64,000 nucleotides of DNA from Streptomyces xinghaiensis S187. Lineage in GTDB: Bacteria; Actinomycetota; Actinomycetes; Streptomycetales; Streptomycetaceae. This document shows positions 53,186-62,102 of the stretch, piece by piece; position 1 is the first letter of the stretch; every line of letters begins with the position of its first letter. The notes under the pieces are model-generated. The model did not search any database. It was not told the DNA's origin and saw only the letters and a program-made list of their open reading frames with translations. The stretch lies in assembly GCF_000220705.2 (NCBI RefSeq), contig NZ_CP023202.1:3286001-3350000 (forward strand), written 5' to 3'. The position numbers and the translations under genes were made by a program.

Positions 53186-56100
53186 CCACCAATGCGCGTG
53201 GTCTCGTCCCGCTGCCGCGTTCCGGCCCCACGACGACCGCTGGCAGCCGCTTCCGGCTGCACCGCGCGGGCATCCAGAACGTCTGGCAGTACGACGAACA
53301 GGAGTTCGTCTTTGGCGACGGACGGCTGCTGCTGCGCGGCAAGAACGGCGCGGGCAAGTCCAAAGCCCTGGAAATGCTGCTCCCGTATCTTCTGGACGGC
53401 GACTCACGAGCGCTGGACGCGACGGGCACTGGCAGGACCACTCTCGCCTGGCTGATGCTGGACGGGTTCGAGCAGACCAACCGTCTCGGCTACCTGTGGG
53501 TGGAGTTCGGGGGCACGACCGACAGCGGCGATCACCGCCACCTCACGCTCGGCGCCGCCGTCCGAGCCTCGAAGTCGACACAGAGGGCGCTGCCGACGTT
53601 CTTCGTCACTCCGCTGCGCGTCGGTGAGAACCTGCACCTGGTCGAAGGCGGAAAGCCGTTGCCGGTCGACCGGCTCAAAGAGCTCGTCGGCTCCGACAAC
53701 GTCACCGACCGCGCGGTTCTCCACCGCTCGCGGGTGGCCCGGGAACTGTTCGGCATCACCGACGCGACGCGCTACCGCAGCCTCACCCAGCTCCTCCACC
53801 GGCTGCGGCGGCCCACGGTCGGGGACCGCATCGAGCATGGAGGGCTGGCCTCTCTGCTGAGCGAAACCCTGCCGGGACTCGACGAGGAAGTCGTCGAGAA
53901 GGTCGCGCGCAACCTCCACGACCTTGACGCCGTACGCGACGAACTCGGCCGCCTGGAGCGCACTGACACGGCGCTGCGCACCTTCCTCACCAGTTACCGC
54001 GGCTACTTGTCCGGAGTCCTGCGCACCTCCGCGCAGGCAGTGAGCCGGGAGCTGGAGGTCCTCGCGCAGCGACGCCGGGCGGCCGGAGACGCCGCACAGC
54101 GGACCAGCGACCTGAGGAGGCAGGAGGAGGAGTCGGAAGCCCGACTGGGAACCCTGCGCGAAGAGGAAGAAGCCGCCCGGACCGACCTCTCCGCCCTCCA
54201 CGCCAGCCACGCCTACCGCAGCTTGCACGAACTGTCGGAACGCCGCAGCACGGTCGAGGCGCTGCACACCGCCGCCGTAGCCGCCTTCGCCACCCTCAAC
54301 AACGCCCACGGCGCAGAGGAGGGCGCGGCCGAGCGGCTGGCCGACGGTGTCGAACACCTCGGCAGCCGGCTCGCCGAACTGGGCACCGAACACCGGGAAC
54401 TGCTGACGCAGGCGGAGAAGGCCGGGCTTCCCACCGGCCATCTCGGTGCGGCAGCGGACCTGTCCCGCACGGTCCGTTCCCGGGCCGTGGAGACAGAGCT
54501 GACCGCTCCGGACGGGAAGACGCACCTCGTGCGGCACCGGTCGGTCGTCCGCGTGGACACAGCAGCGGTGCAGAACGGGCTGCGATCCTGGCAGGGACAG
54601 ATGGAGGGCGCCGAGGCGGTCATGAAAAACCGGACCCGAATGGTCCACGAAGTGACGCGCCTCACCGCACAGGCCGGGAAGGTCCGAGACCGGGCGGTGC
54701 AGGCCGACACCGAGCGGGAGCGACTGGAGGGCGAGGCGGAAGAGGCCGCCGACCGTCTCGACGCCGGCCGCGAGAAGGTCGCCGAGGAGAGCGGTGCCTA
54801 TGTCCGCCGGGTTGCCGAGTGGGCAGCACGCACGCGGACCGCTGTCGGGTCCGGCTGTCCGCCGGTGGACGCCGTCCACACCATGGTTGCCTGCGAGAGC
54901 TCCGATGACGCCCCGTTCACGGACCGCACGCTCCCGTCCGACATCGACAGCCAGGCGTGGCAGGCCGCCCATGCCGCACTGGAGCCGTACGGCGAGGAAC
55001 TCACCGGGCGCCGCGACGCCCTCGCACTCACCGTCGGCCGGCTCGACGAGGAACTCGACGGCCTGGCGAGTCAGAAGCGTGACTGGGAGCGACGTACCGA
55101 TCCCGAGCCGCCGGTCCCCTACCACCGCTTCGCCGAAAGGACACCAGGCACCGGAGCGCCTTTCTACCGGCTGGTGGACTTCACGGATGATCTGAGCCCT
55201 GCGCATCGGGCCGGTCTGGAAGCGGCGCTGGAGGCCAGCGGGATCCTGGACGCGTGGGTCGGCGCGGACGGCGCCCTTGTCGATCCCGGCACCCGTGACA
55301 CTTTGCTGCGTCCCAGTTCCGGGCTGCCGGACCGACCGAATCTCGCCTCGGCCCTGCGTCCGGCGCCCCAACCGGGGTGCGGTGTCACGTCCGAGCAAGT
55401 GGAACACCTGCTGGCCGCCATCGCACTCGCACCGGCCGAGGACAAGTCCGCTCATGATGCGGTGTACTACGACGGAACCTGGCGTCTCGGCATCCTCAGC
55501 GGTCGGCACCACAAGAGTGACGCCGAGTACGTGGGAGCCGCCGTCCGCGCCGAGACCCGGCGGCGCATCCTCGCCGAGCTGGAGGAGCGGCTCGCACAGA
55601 CGGAACACCGGCTGGCCGACGCCCGTCACGAACTCGCCGAGGCCGATGCCCGGCGCCGTGCTCTCAGGCTCGCGGAGCAGGACTTCCCCCGGGCACGAGG
55701 TCTCGCCAACGCCTGGAGCAGGGTTGAGTTGGACGAGAGGAGACTGCGTGACCTGACCGCCAAGGCGACCCGCGCGGCTCGGTCGGCCGAGGATGCCCGC
55801 GCTCTCGCCGTAGCCGCACGCGCCGAGGCGGACGCCACCGCCACCGCCCATGACCTGCCCAGTGACCCCGTCCAGCTGGAGCCCGTACGCACCGCGCTGG
55901 CTGCCCTGCTCACCGGCATCGGACGTCTTCGCAGGGCGGTCAGCGGCACGGGCGACCGGCTCGGCGCCCATCACACCGATGCCGAACGGTACGAACGCGC
56001 CCGAACAGACCGTCTGGCCGCGGAGGAGAATTACCGGCTCCGTCTCACCGGGCTGCGTACCGCGCAACAGGATCTGCGCACCCGCGAGGAGGCGGTCAGG

Positions 56101-57420
56101 GCGACCGAAGAGGAGATCCTCACCCGCGAGCAAGAAGCCAGACAGCGCATCGCGCACGCCGCCCAGGCCGTCCCGGCGGCACAACGCACGCGGAACGACC
56201 TGCACGACCGGCGTGTGCGCGCGGAAGAGGAGGAGAAGCGCCTGCGCGAAGACCTGGCCGCCCAGGAGACAGCGGTCATCGCAACCGGCGGCGCCCTTCG
56301 CGGCGCACTGGGCCGGCCGGAGGTGGTGCGCGGCGCCGGGCTGGACCGGCCCTCACTGCCCGAGGACGTGGCGGACAATCCCGACTCGGACATCCGCAGC
56401 CGTCTGCGAGCGCTACGGGCACTGGCCGACGCGGTACTACAGGCCCTCGGCCGCCCGAAAGGCGAAGTGTCGGACAGCACCCTGCTCAACCGGCACACCG
56501 AACTGCGCGACCAACTGGCCGGCGGCTACGACGCGCAACTGGAGGAACGCGACGGGATCAAGGTGTGCCGCCTGATCGACGACCACGGTTCCCACGACGT
56601 CGCGGCCGTGGGCGAGCGGATAGCCGGCCAAGCCGCAGAAGCCCGGGGACGGCTCACCGAACGCGAACGTGAGGTCTTCCAGCGATTCCTGACCGGCGAG
56701 CTCGGCGACCATCTCTCAGGCCAGGTCATCACCGCGGCGAACCTGGTCGCGGCTCTCAACGACATCCTACGGACCGTACGCACCTCCCACGGTCTCGGCG
56801 TGGAGCTGCTGTGGAAGCTGGACGAGGATGTGGACGCAGACGTGAGGGCGGCCGTGGAGCTGCTGCGCAGCCCGTCAAGCCTGCGCACGCGTGAGCAGAC
56901 CGAGCAGCTCCGCGAGGTGTTGCAACGCCGGATCGAGGATGCCCGCCGGGCCGATCCCTCAGCCGGTTATGCCGCCCATCTGCGGACCGCACTGGACTAC
57001 CGTGACTGGTTCCGCTTCCACACCTTCGTGGTCGAGGACGCCGCTCCGGGACGGCGGCGGAGATTGACCGGCCGCACCGGGCTCAGCCAGGGGGAGCAGC
57101 GGGTGCTCTCCTACCTCGTGCTCTTCGCCGCGGCCGCCGCCCACTTCACCAGCCTCGCCGAGTCGGCTCCACACGCGCCGCGGCTGATCCTGCTCGACGA
57201 CGCCTTCGCCAAGGTAGATGAACCCACCCACGGGCGGCTGGGGCGAATCCTCGTGGACCTCGATCTCGACTTCGTCCTCACCAGCGAACGACTCATGGGC
57301 AACTGGCGGGAGGTGCCGTCCCTGCACATCTACGAATGCCTCCGTGACCCCCATGTGCGCGGGGTGGCCACCCTGCACTACACCTGGAACGGTCGGCACC
57401 GGCGTCTGGTGTCCGTATGA
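53182..57420 (+). CDS. jetC: Wadjet type II component JetC, SMC-like ATPase (TIGR02680)
   Basis: A 1412-residue SMC/MukB-like ATPase, the motor of the Wadjet complex. The P-loop is GKNGAGKS at residues 53-60. Long coiled coils (rich in Glu, Arg and Ala) fill most of the middle, with a hinge-like globular region around residues 600-790. The C-terminal head has the ABC signature LSQGEQRVL near residue 1300 and Walker B LILLDDAFAKVD near 1334-1345. Length and domain order match TIGR02680. Head and tail overlap jetB and jetD by four bases each. Confidence 0.95.
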   Translation: MTTNARGLVPLPRSGPTTTAGSRFRLHRAGIQNVWQYDEQEFVFGDGRLLLRGKNGAGKSKALEMLLPYLLDGDSRALDATGTGRTTLAWLMLDGFEQTNRLGYLWVEFGGTTDSGDHRHLTLGAAVRASKSTQRALPTFFVTPLRVGENLHLVEGGKPLPVDRLKELVGSDNVTDRAVLHRSRVARELFGITDATRYRSLTQLLHRLRRPTVGDRIEHGGLASLLSETLPGLDEEVVEKVARNLHDLDAVRDELGRLERTDTALRTFLTSYRGYLSGVLRTSAQAVSRELEVLAQRRRAAGDAAQRTSDLRRQEEESEARLGTLREEEEAARTDLSALHASHAYRSLHELSERRSTVEALHTAAVAAFATLNNAHGAEEGAAERLADGVEHLGSRLAELGTEHRELLTQAEKAGLPTGHLGAAADLSRTVRSRAVETELTAPDGKTHLVRHRSVVRVDTAAVQNGLRSWQGQMEGAEAVMKNRTRMVHEVTRLTAQAGKVRDRAVQADTERERLEGEAEEAADRLDAGREKVAEESGAYVRRVAEWAARTRTAVGSGCPPVDAVHTMVACESSDDAPFTDRTLPSDIDSQAWQAAHAALEPYGEELTGRRDALALTVGRLDEELDGLASQKRDWERRTDPEPPVPYHRFAERTPGTGAPFYRLVDFTDDLSPAHRAGLEAALEASGILDAWVGADGALVDPGTRDTLLRPSSGLPDRPNLASALRPAPQPGCGVTSEQVEHLLAAIALAPAEDKSAHDAVYYDGTWRLGILSGRHHKSDAEYVGAAVRAETRRRILAELEERLAQTEHRLADARHELAEADARRRALRLAEQDFPRARGLANAWSRVELDERRLRDLTAKATRAARSAEDARALAVAARAEADATATAHDLPSDPVQLEPVRTALAALLTGIGRLRRAVSGTGDRLGAHHTDAERYERARTDRLAAEENYRLRLTGLRTAQQDLRTREEAVRATEEEILTREQEARQRIAHAAQAVPAAQRTRNDLHDRRVRAEEEEKRLREDLAAQETAVIATGGALRGALGRPEVVRGAGLDRPSLPEDVADNPDSDIRSRLRALRALADAVLQALGRPKGEVSDSTLLNRHTELRDQLAGGYDAQLEERDGIKVCRLIDDHGSHDVAAVGERIAGQAAEARGRLTEREREVFQRFLTGELGDHLSGQVITAANLVAALNDILRTVRTSHGLGVELLWKLDEDVDADVRAAVELLRSPSSLRTREQTEQLREVLQRRIEDARRADPSAGYAAHLRTALDYRDWFRFHTFVVEDAAPGRRRRLTGRTGLSQGEQRVLSYLVLFAAAAAHFTSLAESAPHAPRLILLDDAFAKVDEPTHGRLGRILVDLDLDFVLTSERLMGNWREVPSLHIYECLRDPHVRGVATLHYTWNGRHRRLVSV

Positions 57421-58688
57421 GCAAGCTGCCCGCTGCGACACGGGCGTGGCTGGCCGGTCCCGGACTCACCCGGCTTTGGGAAGCGGTACGCAAGCGCCTT
57501 GAGAGAAACGGCGTGCAGGCCACCGGGTCCCTGCGGCTGACCTCGGTGAGCGCCGAGGAACGCAACGACTTGTCCCTTCTGCTGGGCAAGCCCTTCACAG
57601 GTGCCACGGTCACCGTGCACCTCGACGCACTCGACACCCGCCTGCGCGCCTCGGCGGCCGGGCTAGGGCTCAGAGATGTCCTGGAGGAACTCGGCCGGCC
57701 GCTCACCGACCGCCGTGCCGTCCGCGCGGGCATCGCGGCACGGCGTGAACACATCTGGTCGTCGCTCGCCTCGGCGCTGGACACCTCTCCGCTCGCCGGT
57801 CAGGAGTGGGCCGGCCAGTGGTACGACCTGCTCCGCCGTACCGGCGTCCCGAGAGGAGTGACTCCTGAAGCGGCGGTACGAACACTTCAGCAGGCTGTCC
57901 AGGTCCTCACCGTACTGCTCGGTCCGGAGCGGGGTGGCACCCGAGGCCGGGGAGAACTGGCCGCCATGGCGACCGGGTCCGCACACGGCCTGGACGACGG
58001 TACCTGGCTCGCACGCCTCGTCCAACGCGGCATCGCCCTCGCCCACAGCACCGAGTTCCCCGGCGACGCGGCCGGCCGGCGTGCGCTGTGGCGGCTGGTG
58101 TTTGTTACACCGGACGAGGTCTCCAGCACAGTGCTGACCTACGGGCTGCGGCCCGTCGGAGGAGGCTGGCGGGAGCAGGCCCTGAGACAGCGGGCCGACC
58201 ATCACGCCGAAGCCCACCTCACGCCGCGTGACCTGCACGACCTTCACCTGCGACTACCTGCCGGAACAGTGATCCACATCTGTGAGAATCCGCGCGTGGT
58301 GGAAGCTGTGGCGGACGCGGCCTGCGTACGGCCCTTGGTGTGTACCTCCGGTAGCGCCGCCACAGTGGTTCTCACCCTCCTCGACGCCCTCACCACGACC
58401 GGCTGTCACTTCGCCTACCACGGCGACTTCGACTGGCCGGGCATCGCTCTGGCGAACCGGATCATCCGCCGTTACGGAGCCCAGCCATGGCGTATGACAG
58501 CCGAGGACTACGAGCACCTGGCCGCTCACAGCCAGGCCGCGGGTATCCCTCAATTGCAGCTCGACGGCCGACCCATCACAGCGGACTGGGACGCAGGGCT
58601 CGCTCCTGCCATGACCGCCCTCGGTGTCGCGCTCCACGAGGAGGTCACCCTCGACCTTCTGGTGGACGACCTGTCGGGTCGGGCGTAG
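57417..58688 (+). CDS. jetD: Wadjet type II nuclease JetD (TIGR02679, DUF3323 + DUF2399)
   Basis: A 423-residue protein with an N-terminal DUF3323 domain and a C-terminal DUF2399 domain, a Toprim-like (topoisomerase VI-like) nuclease. The metal-binding acids are E290 in HICENPRVV and D337/D339 in HGDFDWPG. In Wadjet this subunit cleaves plasmid DNA after loop extrusion by JetABC. The ATG overlaps the jetC stop. It ends the operon and faces the Mrr-like gene tail to tail, 118 bases apart. Confidence 0.93.
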   Translation: MSKLPAATRAWLAGPGLTRLWEAVRKRLERNGVQATGSLRLTSVSAEERNDLSLLLGKPFTGATVTVHLDALDTRLRASAAGLGLRDVLEELGRPLTDRRAVRAGIAARREHIWSSLASALDTSPLAGQEWAGQWYDLLRRTGVPRGVTPEAAVRTLQQAVQVLTVLLGPERGGTRGRGELAAMATGSAHGLDDGTWLARLVQRGIALAHSTEFPGDAAGRRALWRLVFVTPDEVSSTVLTYGLRPVGGGWREQALRQRADHHAEAHLTPRDLHDLHLRLPAGTVIHICENPRVVEAVADAACVRPLVCTSGSAATVVLTLLDALTTTGCHFAYHGDFDWPGIALANRIIRRYGAQPWRMTAEDYEHLAAHSQAAGIPQLQLDGRPITADWDAGLAPAMTALGVALHEEVTLDLLVDDLSGRA

Positions 58689-58806
58689 GAACGCCTTGGG
58701 ACACGGCAGATGCTCAACGGGCCGGGTCCCTGGAATGTCTCCGAGCCCTCTTGTGTACCAGGAGCGCCGGGGGTGCCGTGGCCGTCGTCGGTCCGGGCCG
58801 GGCTGA

Positions 58807-59517
58807 TCACTTGCCGTACGCCTGTTTCCACCGTGCTCGGTGACGGGAGTCGCCCTGCCCCCGGCCGTTGACCTCGGTCAGGGACAGCAGGGGGGCGCCG
58901 TTGTTCCACAGGCCGAGGTGGTCGCGGTGCACGGCGAGGATTCCGTGTTGCAGCGCGAAGTTCTCGGAGGGGCGGCTGAACCGCGTGGTCGTGACGAACA
59001 CGGCCAGGTCGGCCCCGAAGTGCACCTTCGCGCCCAGCAGATCGCGCAGTTCGCGGCTCGCGATCGTGCTGGTGGGTGCGTAGCGCTTGCACTGGATCAC
59101 CATGCTCCGGCCGTCGGGGAGACGACCGACGACATCGGCGCCGTTGTCGTTGGCGCCGCCCACGCGCCGGACGTCGGTGCAGCCGTCCCGCCGGCAGAGG
59201 CTTGCGACCAGTTCCTCGAACTCGGTGCCGGTCATAGCGTCCACCTCGGCGAGTGTCCTGTGCCCGGCCTTCACCGCTTCTTCCTGTCGCCAGAGGCTGT
59301 CCCGGCCGCGCGCCAGCCGGTCCGTGCGCCACAGCCACCAGCCCACGGCTCCGATGCCGCCGAGGATGAGGGCTCCCACGAGGTACGGCCACACGTCAGA
59401 CCAGAACATCACGAGCGGGATCAGTGCCAGGCCGCCTGCGGCAGCCGCCTTCTTCAGCCGCGCGGCCCGCCGCCTGCGAGCAGCTGCGCCCCGTCCGCGC
59501 CCCCGTCCAGCCACCAT
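58807..59517 (-). CDS. Membrane-anchored Mrr-type restriction endonuclease
   Basis: A 236-residue protein. An Arg-rich start (GRGRGRGAAARRRR) is followed by two membrane helices (AGGLALIPLVMFWS and YLVGALILGGIGAVGWWLW). The Mrr-cat domain covers about residues 95-220: MTGTEFEELVASLCRRDG, then NGADVVG (metal Asp) and VIQCKRY (Gln-x-Lys), the PD-(D/E)xK core. Mrr enzymes cut modified DNA. The ATG at 59517 lies 41 bases behind the QueC-like gene on the same strand, so the two are likely in one operon and the nuclease may be the effector of that cassette. Confidence 0.85.
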   Translation of the reverse strand: MVAGRGRGRGAAARRRRAARLKKAAAAGGLALIPLVMFWSDVWPYLVGALILGGIGAVGWWLWRTDRLARGRDSLWRQEEAVKAGHRTLAEVDAMTGTEFEELVASLCRRDGCTDVRRVGGANDNGADVVGRLPDGRSMVIQCKRYAPTSTIASRELRDLLGAKVHFGADLAVFVTTTRFSRPSENFALQHGILAVHRDHLGLWNNGAPLLSLTEVNGRGQGDSRHRARWKQAYGK

Positions 59518-59558
59518 CAAAGCTCTCCCCCAAGTCCGGGTGGTTTCGTCTGCATCGC

Positions 59559-60881
59559 CTACGCCGCAGCAGCGGTTGCGGCCGCCTCCGTGATGCGGAG
59601 CAGCCGGGCCAGTTCCCGCCGCCCGCGGTTGATCACATCGAGCGCCTCCGCCGGGTCCGCCTCCGGTGGCAGCGGGGTGTCGGTGAGAAGGTCCGTAAGG
59701 GTGTACCGGCCGAGCAGCCAGCGCTGCAGTGCGCGCCAGTCCGTGCACCGGTCGAAGGGCACGCCCTTCGACCATGGCAGTGCCTCGTACCGGGTGCCGT
59801 CGGTGCCGTTCGCGTGAAGCAGTCCGGAGCGGCGTACAAGGCACGGGAAGCAGACACCGCAGTTGGCGATGCGAGGGCCGCCGCTGCGGCGGGCGGGTGG
59901 CCTGCTGCAGCTCAGGGTGGATTCCAGGTCGGACGGGGTGAGGCCCGCCTCACGTCCGGCTTCGCACACCTCGCCCTTCGTCAGTCGCGCCCAGGGATTG
60001 ACCACCCGTAACACGCTGCCAGTCCCGCTCACAGCTGCCACCAGAGCATTCAGACGACCCAGTGTCCACGGGTGCACGGAACGGGTGGAGCAGGCCGCCG
60101 AACGTGCGGGTGTCAAAGGTGGGTTGAGGGCGAGCTGGCCGTTCTCGGGGATGTGGACGGTGTCCGCTCCGTGCGCGGTGGCGGCGCGGATCGCGCCCGC
60201 CGCGTACAGCAGTCCCCGGGTGCGGGAGGAGGTTTCCAGCCGCTGTCCGGTACCGTCGCCCGCCGGGGTCTGACTCATCGGAAGCAGCGTCACGGGTCGT
60301 TGGCCGCCCAGGTGTTCTACGGCCTTGTACACCCTCTGCTGGAGACGCAGCAGTCCGATCTCCCGGAACATCACGAGCAGCAGCGGCCGGGGGTCGTCGG
60401 CACGCGCACGGGTGGCGGCCCAGCTGAGGGAATCCAGTCCACCGGAGAACAGCGCGACCTCCGAGGCGCGCGGGTCCTCGGGGGAGACGATCACCTCCTC
60501 GACGTAGTTGTCGGTGAGGGGCCGGAATTCCACGTTCCAGAGGTCTCCCGTGAGGATCCGAAGCAGTGCGGCGAGGTGTCTGCGGGCGGCTGCGCTCTGC
60601 CATCTTTCGTGCTCCGTGACGGGCACGGCCAGGCTGATGCGGCGGGTCCACCGGTCCGGGACGGCGGTCCGGCGCACGTACTTGTCGGCGATGAACGCGG
60701 CCCGGGCGACGCGGAACAGGTCCTCGGCCCAATCGGGGACCGGGCCGGGCAGGTGGTGTCGGCCGGTGACACGGCGTTCCTTCTCCTGGAAGGACTCCTC
60801 GCCGATCTCCGTCCACCGGGTGTCGCGAGGCCTGTCCCCTCGGGGGCCGCTCCACCACAGGGCATGGCCGGTCCCTGTCAT
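59559..60881 (-). CDS. qatC: QueC-like ATPase, QatC of a Qat-type defence cassette
   Basis: A 440-residue protein of the QueC (7-cyano-7-deazaguanine synthase) superfamily. The PP-loop is LFSGGLDS at residues 145-151, and the zinc site is formed by C325, C341, C344 and C347 (SCS...NCGVCFPC). An N-terminal extension of about 140 residues is absent from true QueC, and no queuosine genes lie nearby. This is the form found as QatC in the anti-phage QatABCD system. The start overlaps the stop of the qatB-like gene by four bases (ATGA). Confidence 0.85.
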   Translation of the reverse strand: MTGTGHALWWSGPRGDRPRDTRWTEIGEESFQEKERRVTGRHHLPGPVPDWAEDLFRVARAAFIADKYVRRTAVPDRWTRRISLAVPVTEHERWQSAAARRHLAALLRILTGDLWNVEFRPLTDNYVEEVIVSPEDPRASEVALFSGGLDSLSWAATRARADDPRPLLLVMFREIGLLRLQQRVYKAVEHLGGQRPVTLLPMSQTPAGDGTGQRLETSSRTRGLLYAAGAIRAATAHGADTVHIPENGQLALNPPLTPARSAACSTRSVHPWTLGRLNALVAAVSGTGSVLRVVNPWARLTKGEVCEAGREAGLTPSDLESTLSCSRPPARRSGGPRIANCGVCFPCLVRRSGLLHANGTDGTRYEALPWSKGVPFDRCTDWRALQRWLLGRYTLTDLLTDTPLPPEADPAEALDVINRGRRELARLLRITEAAATAAAA

Positions 60882-61651
60882 GCCGCGGCTCCTTCTGATC
60901 CGGTGATCTCCTCGGTGATCAGGCCGAGTGCCCGGCCTACCGCCCGCGGGACCAGCGCCCGCGCGATCTCGGGCAGCGCCGGCGGTGGGTGCTCGGCGGT
61001 GCCGGTGCCCACAGCCTGTGCGAGATCCGTGGCTTCGGCGGACTCCTCGCAGGGGTTCGGCACCAGGTCCACCACCTTCTCCGCGACCCAGTCGGCGATC
61101 CGGCCTTCCGGATCGGCCGCGACGAGCGCGGGCACGGCCAGCCGGACGTGCTCGGCGGCGACGGACCGGAGAAACTCCCCCACCATGTCGGCGAAGAACA
61201 CCTGGTAGAGATCACAGAGGATGTCCCCGGCGAAGCCGCCACGCGCGGCGCCTCCCCCCATGGCCTCGTCCAGTTCGGGGTGCCTGTTCCGGACCTCACG
61301 GACCGCCCCGGCCACCGCCCGGCGCACCGCGGCGTCGGCGAGTGTGCCCCCGTCTCCCCCGACCTCCGGGACGAGACGCGCGACGAGCGCCTGCTCCGAC
61401 TCCGCGCCCTCCGCGGCCAGCGGGCCAAGAGCTGCGGCGAGCCGTTCACCGGCCGCACAGGCCGTGTCGTACAACCCGAAAGCCGACCGATCGGCACGGA
61501 TCGTCTCGTGCAGGGCATGGAGATGGTCCGCGGCGATCTCGTCCAGCCGCTGATCCGCGTTGCGCGAGTCCTCTCGCCAGCGCGCCAGCCGCCTCCCAGC
61601 GGAGCTCCACCGCTCGCCGTTCGGCCCTTTCCATCGCGTGGATGTGCCCAC
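60878..61651 (-). CDS. qatB: QatB-like protein
   Basis: A 257-residue protein. Its N-terminus GTSTRWKGPNGERWSSAG matches the Gly-Thr-Ser plus Gly-Pro and Trp-Ser pattern that begins QatB proteins, and the rest is helical, with conserved-looking FAGDILCDLYQVFFADMVGE. QatB has no known enzymatic activity; it works together with QatC. The GTG at 61651 (behind GGGGGCG) is chosen because it places the conserved Gly-Thr-Ser at residue 2; the ATG at 61696 is an alternative. It heads the leftward cassette. Confidence 0.78.
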   Translation of the reverse strand: MGTSTRWKGPNGERWSSAGRRLARWREDSRNADQRLDEIAADHLHALHETIRADRSAFGLYDTACAAGERLAAALGPLAAEGAESEQALVARLVPEVGGDGGTLADAAVRRAVAGAVREVRNRHPELDEAMGGGAARGGFAGDILCDLYQVFFADMVGEFLRSVAAEHVRLAVPALVAADPEGRIADWVAEKVVDLVPNPCEESAEATDLAQAVGTGTAEHPPPALPEIARALVPRAVGRALGLITEEITGSEGAAA

Positions 61652-62102
61652 ATCGCCCCCAACGATGGTCCCCAACCCGCTCTTCATCCATGGCATCAGA
61701 CCGGACTATCCCCAGGTAGGGTGTGACTCGGCCAGGGCAGCACGGAACCGTCCGTCGACCAGCCGGCCACGAGTATCACTCTCTGCGACACATGCAACCC
61801 TAGAGCGTGACGAGACGTAACGCTGAGTCACGGGCATAACGCAGGCCCTGATGCAGGGCAGGCCAAAGGCTGGCAAGAATGGGCCTTGCGCCGTGCGTCA
61901 CGTGGTTCGCACCTGTTGCGGTGTCGGCGGCGGCTGAAAAGTTCTCAAGCGACGCCGACATTGCGGAACGCTAAGCCAGTCCGTGCGGCTCAGCCGAGGT
62001 CGAGCTGTTCGCCACGGTCGGGTTCCGCGGGCACAGCGGGAAGGGCGGACTCAGGGGTAGCCGCTGGCTGAGGTCCCGGGGGGGGTGCCTCTATGTCTTT
62101 CG
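61652..62102. other. Region between the Qat-like cassette and the IS110 element
   Basis: About 450 bases without a supported gene. It must hold the promoter of the leftward cassette and the outer end of the insertion element. A short palindrome GCCCTG-atg-CAGGGC lies at about 61845-61859. No remnant of a qatA ATPase gene (P-loop or similar) can be read in any frame. Confidence 0.4.

Noticed and set aside
53404..56205. Long leftward open frame opposite jetC
   Set aside because: Antisense shadow of a well-supported SMC-like gene; no ribosome binding site and no family.
59559..60881. The QueC-like gene as a housekeeping queuosine biosynthesis gene
   Set aside because: The long N-terminal extension, overlap with a QatB-like gene and absence of queD, queE or queF argue for a defence role.
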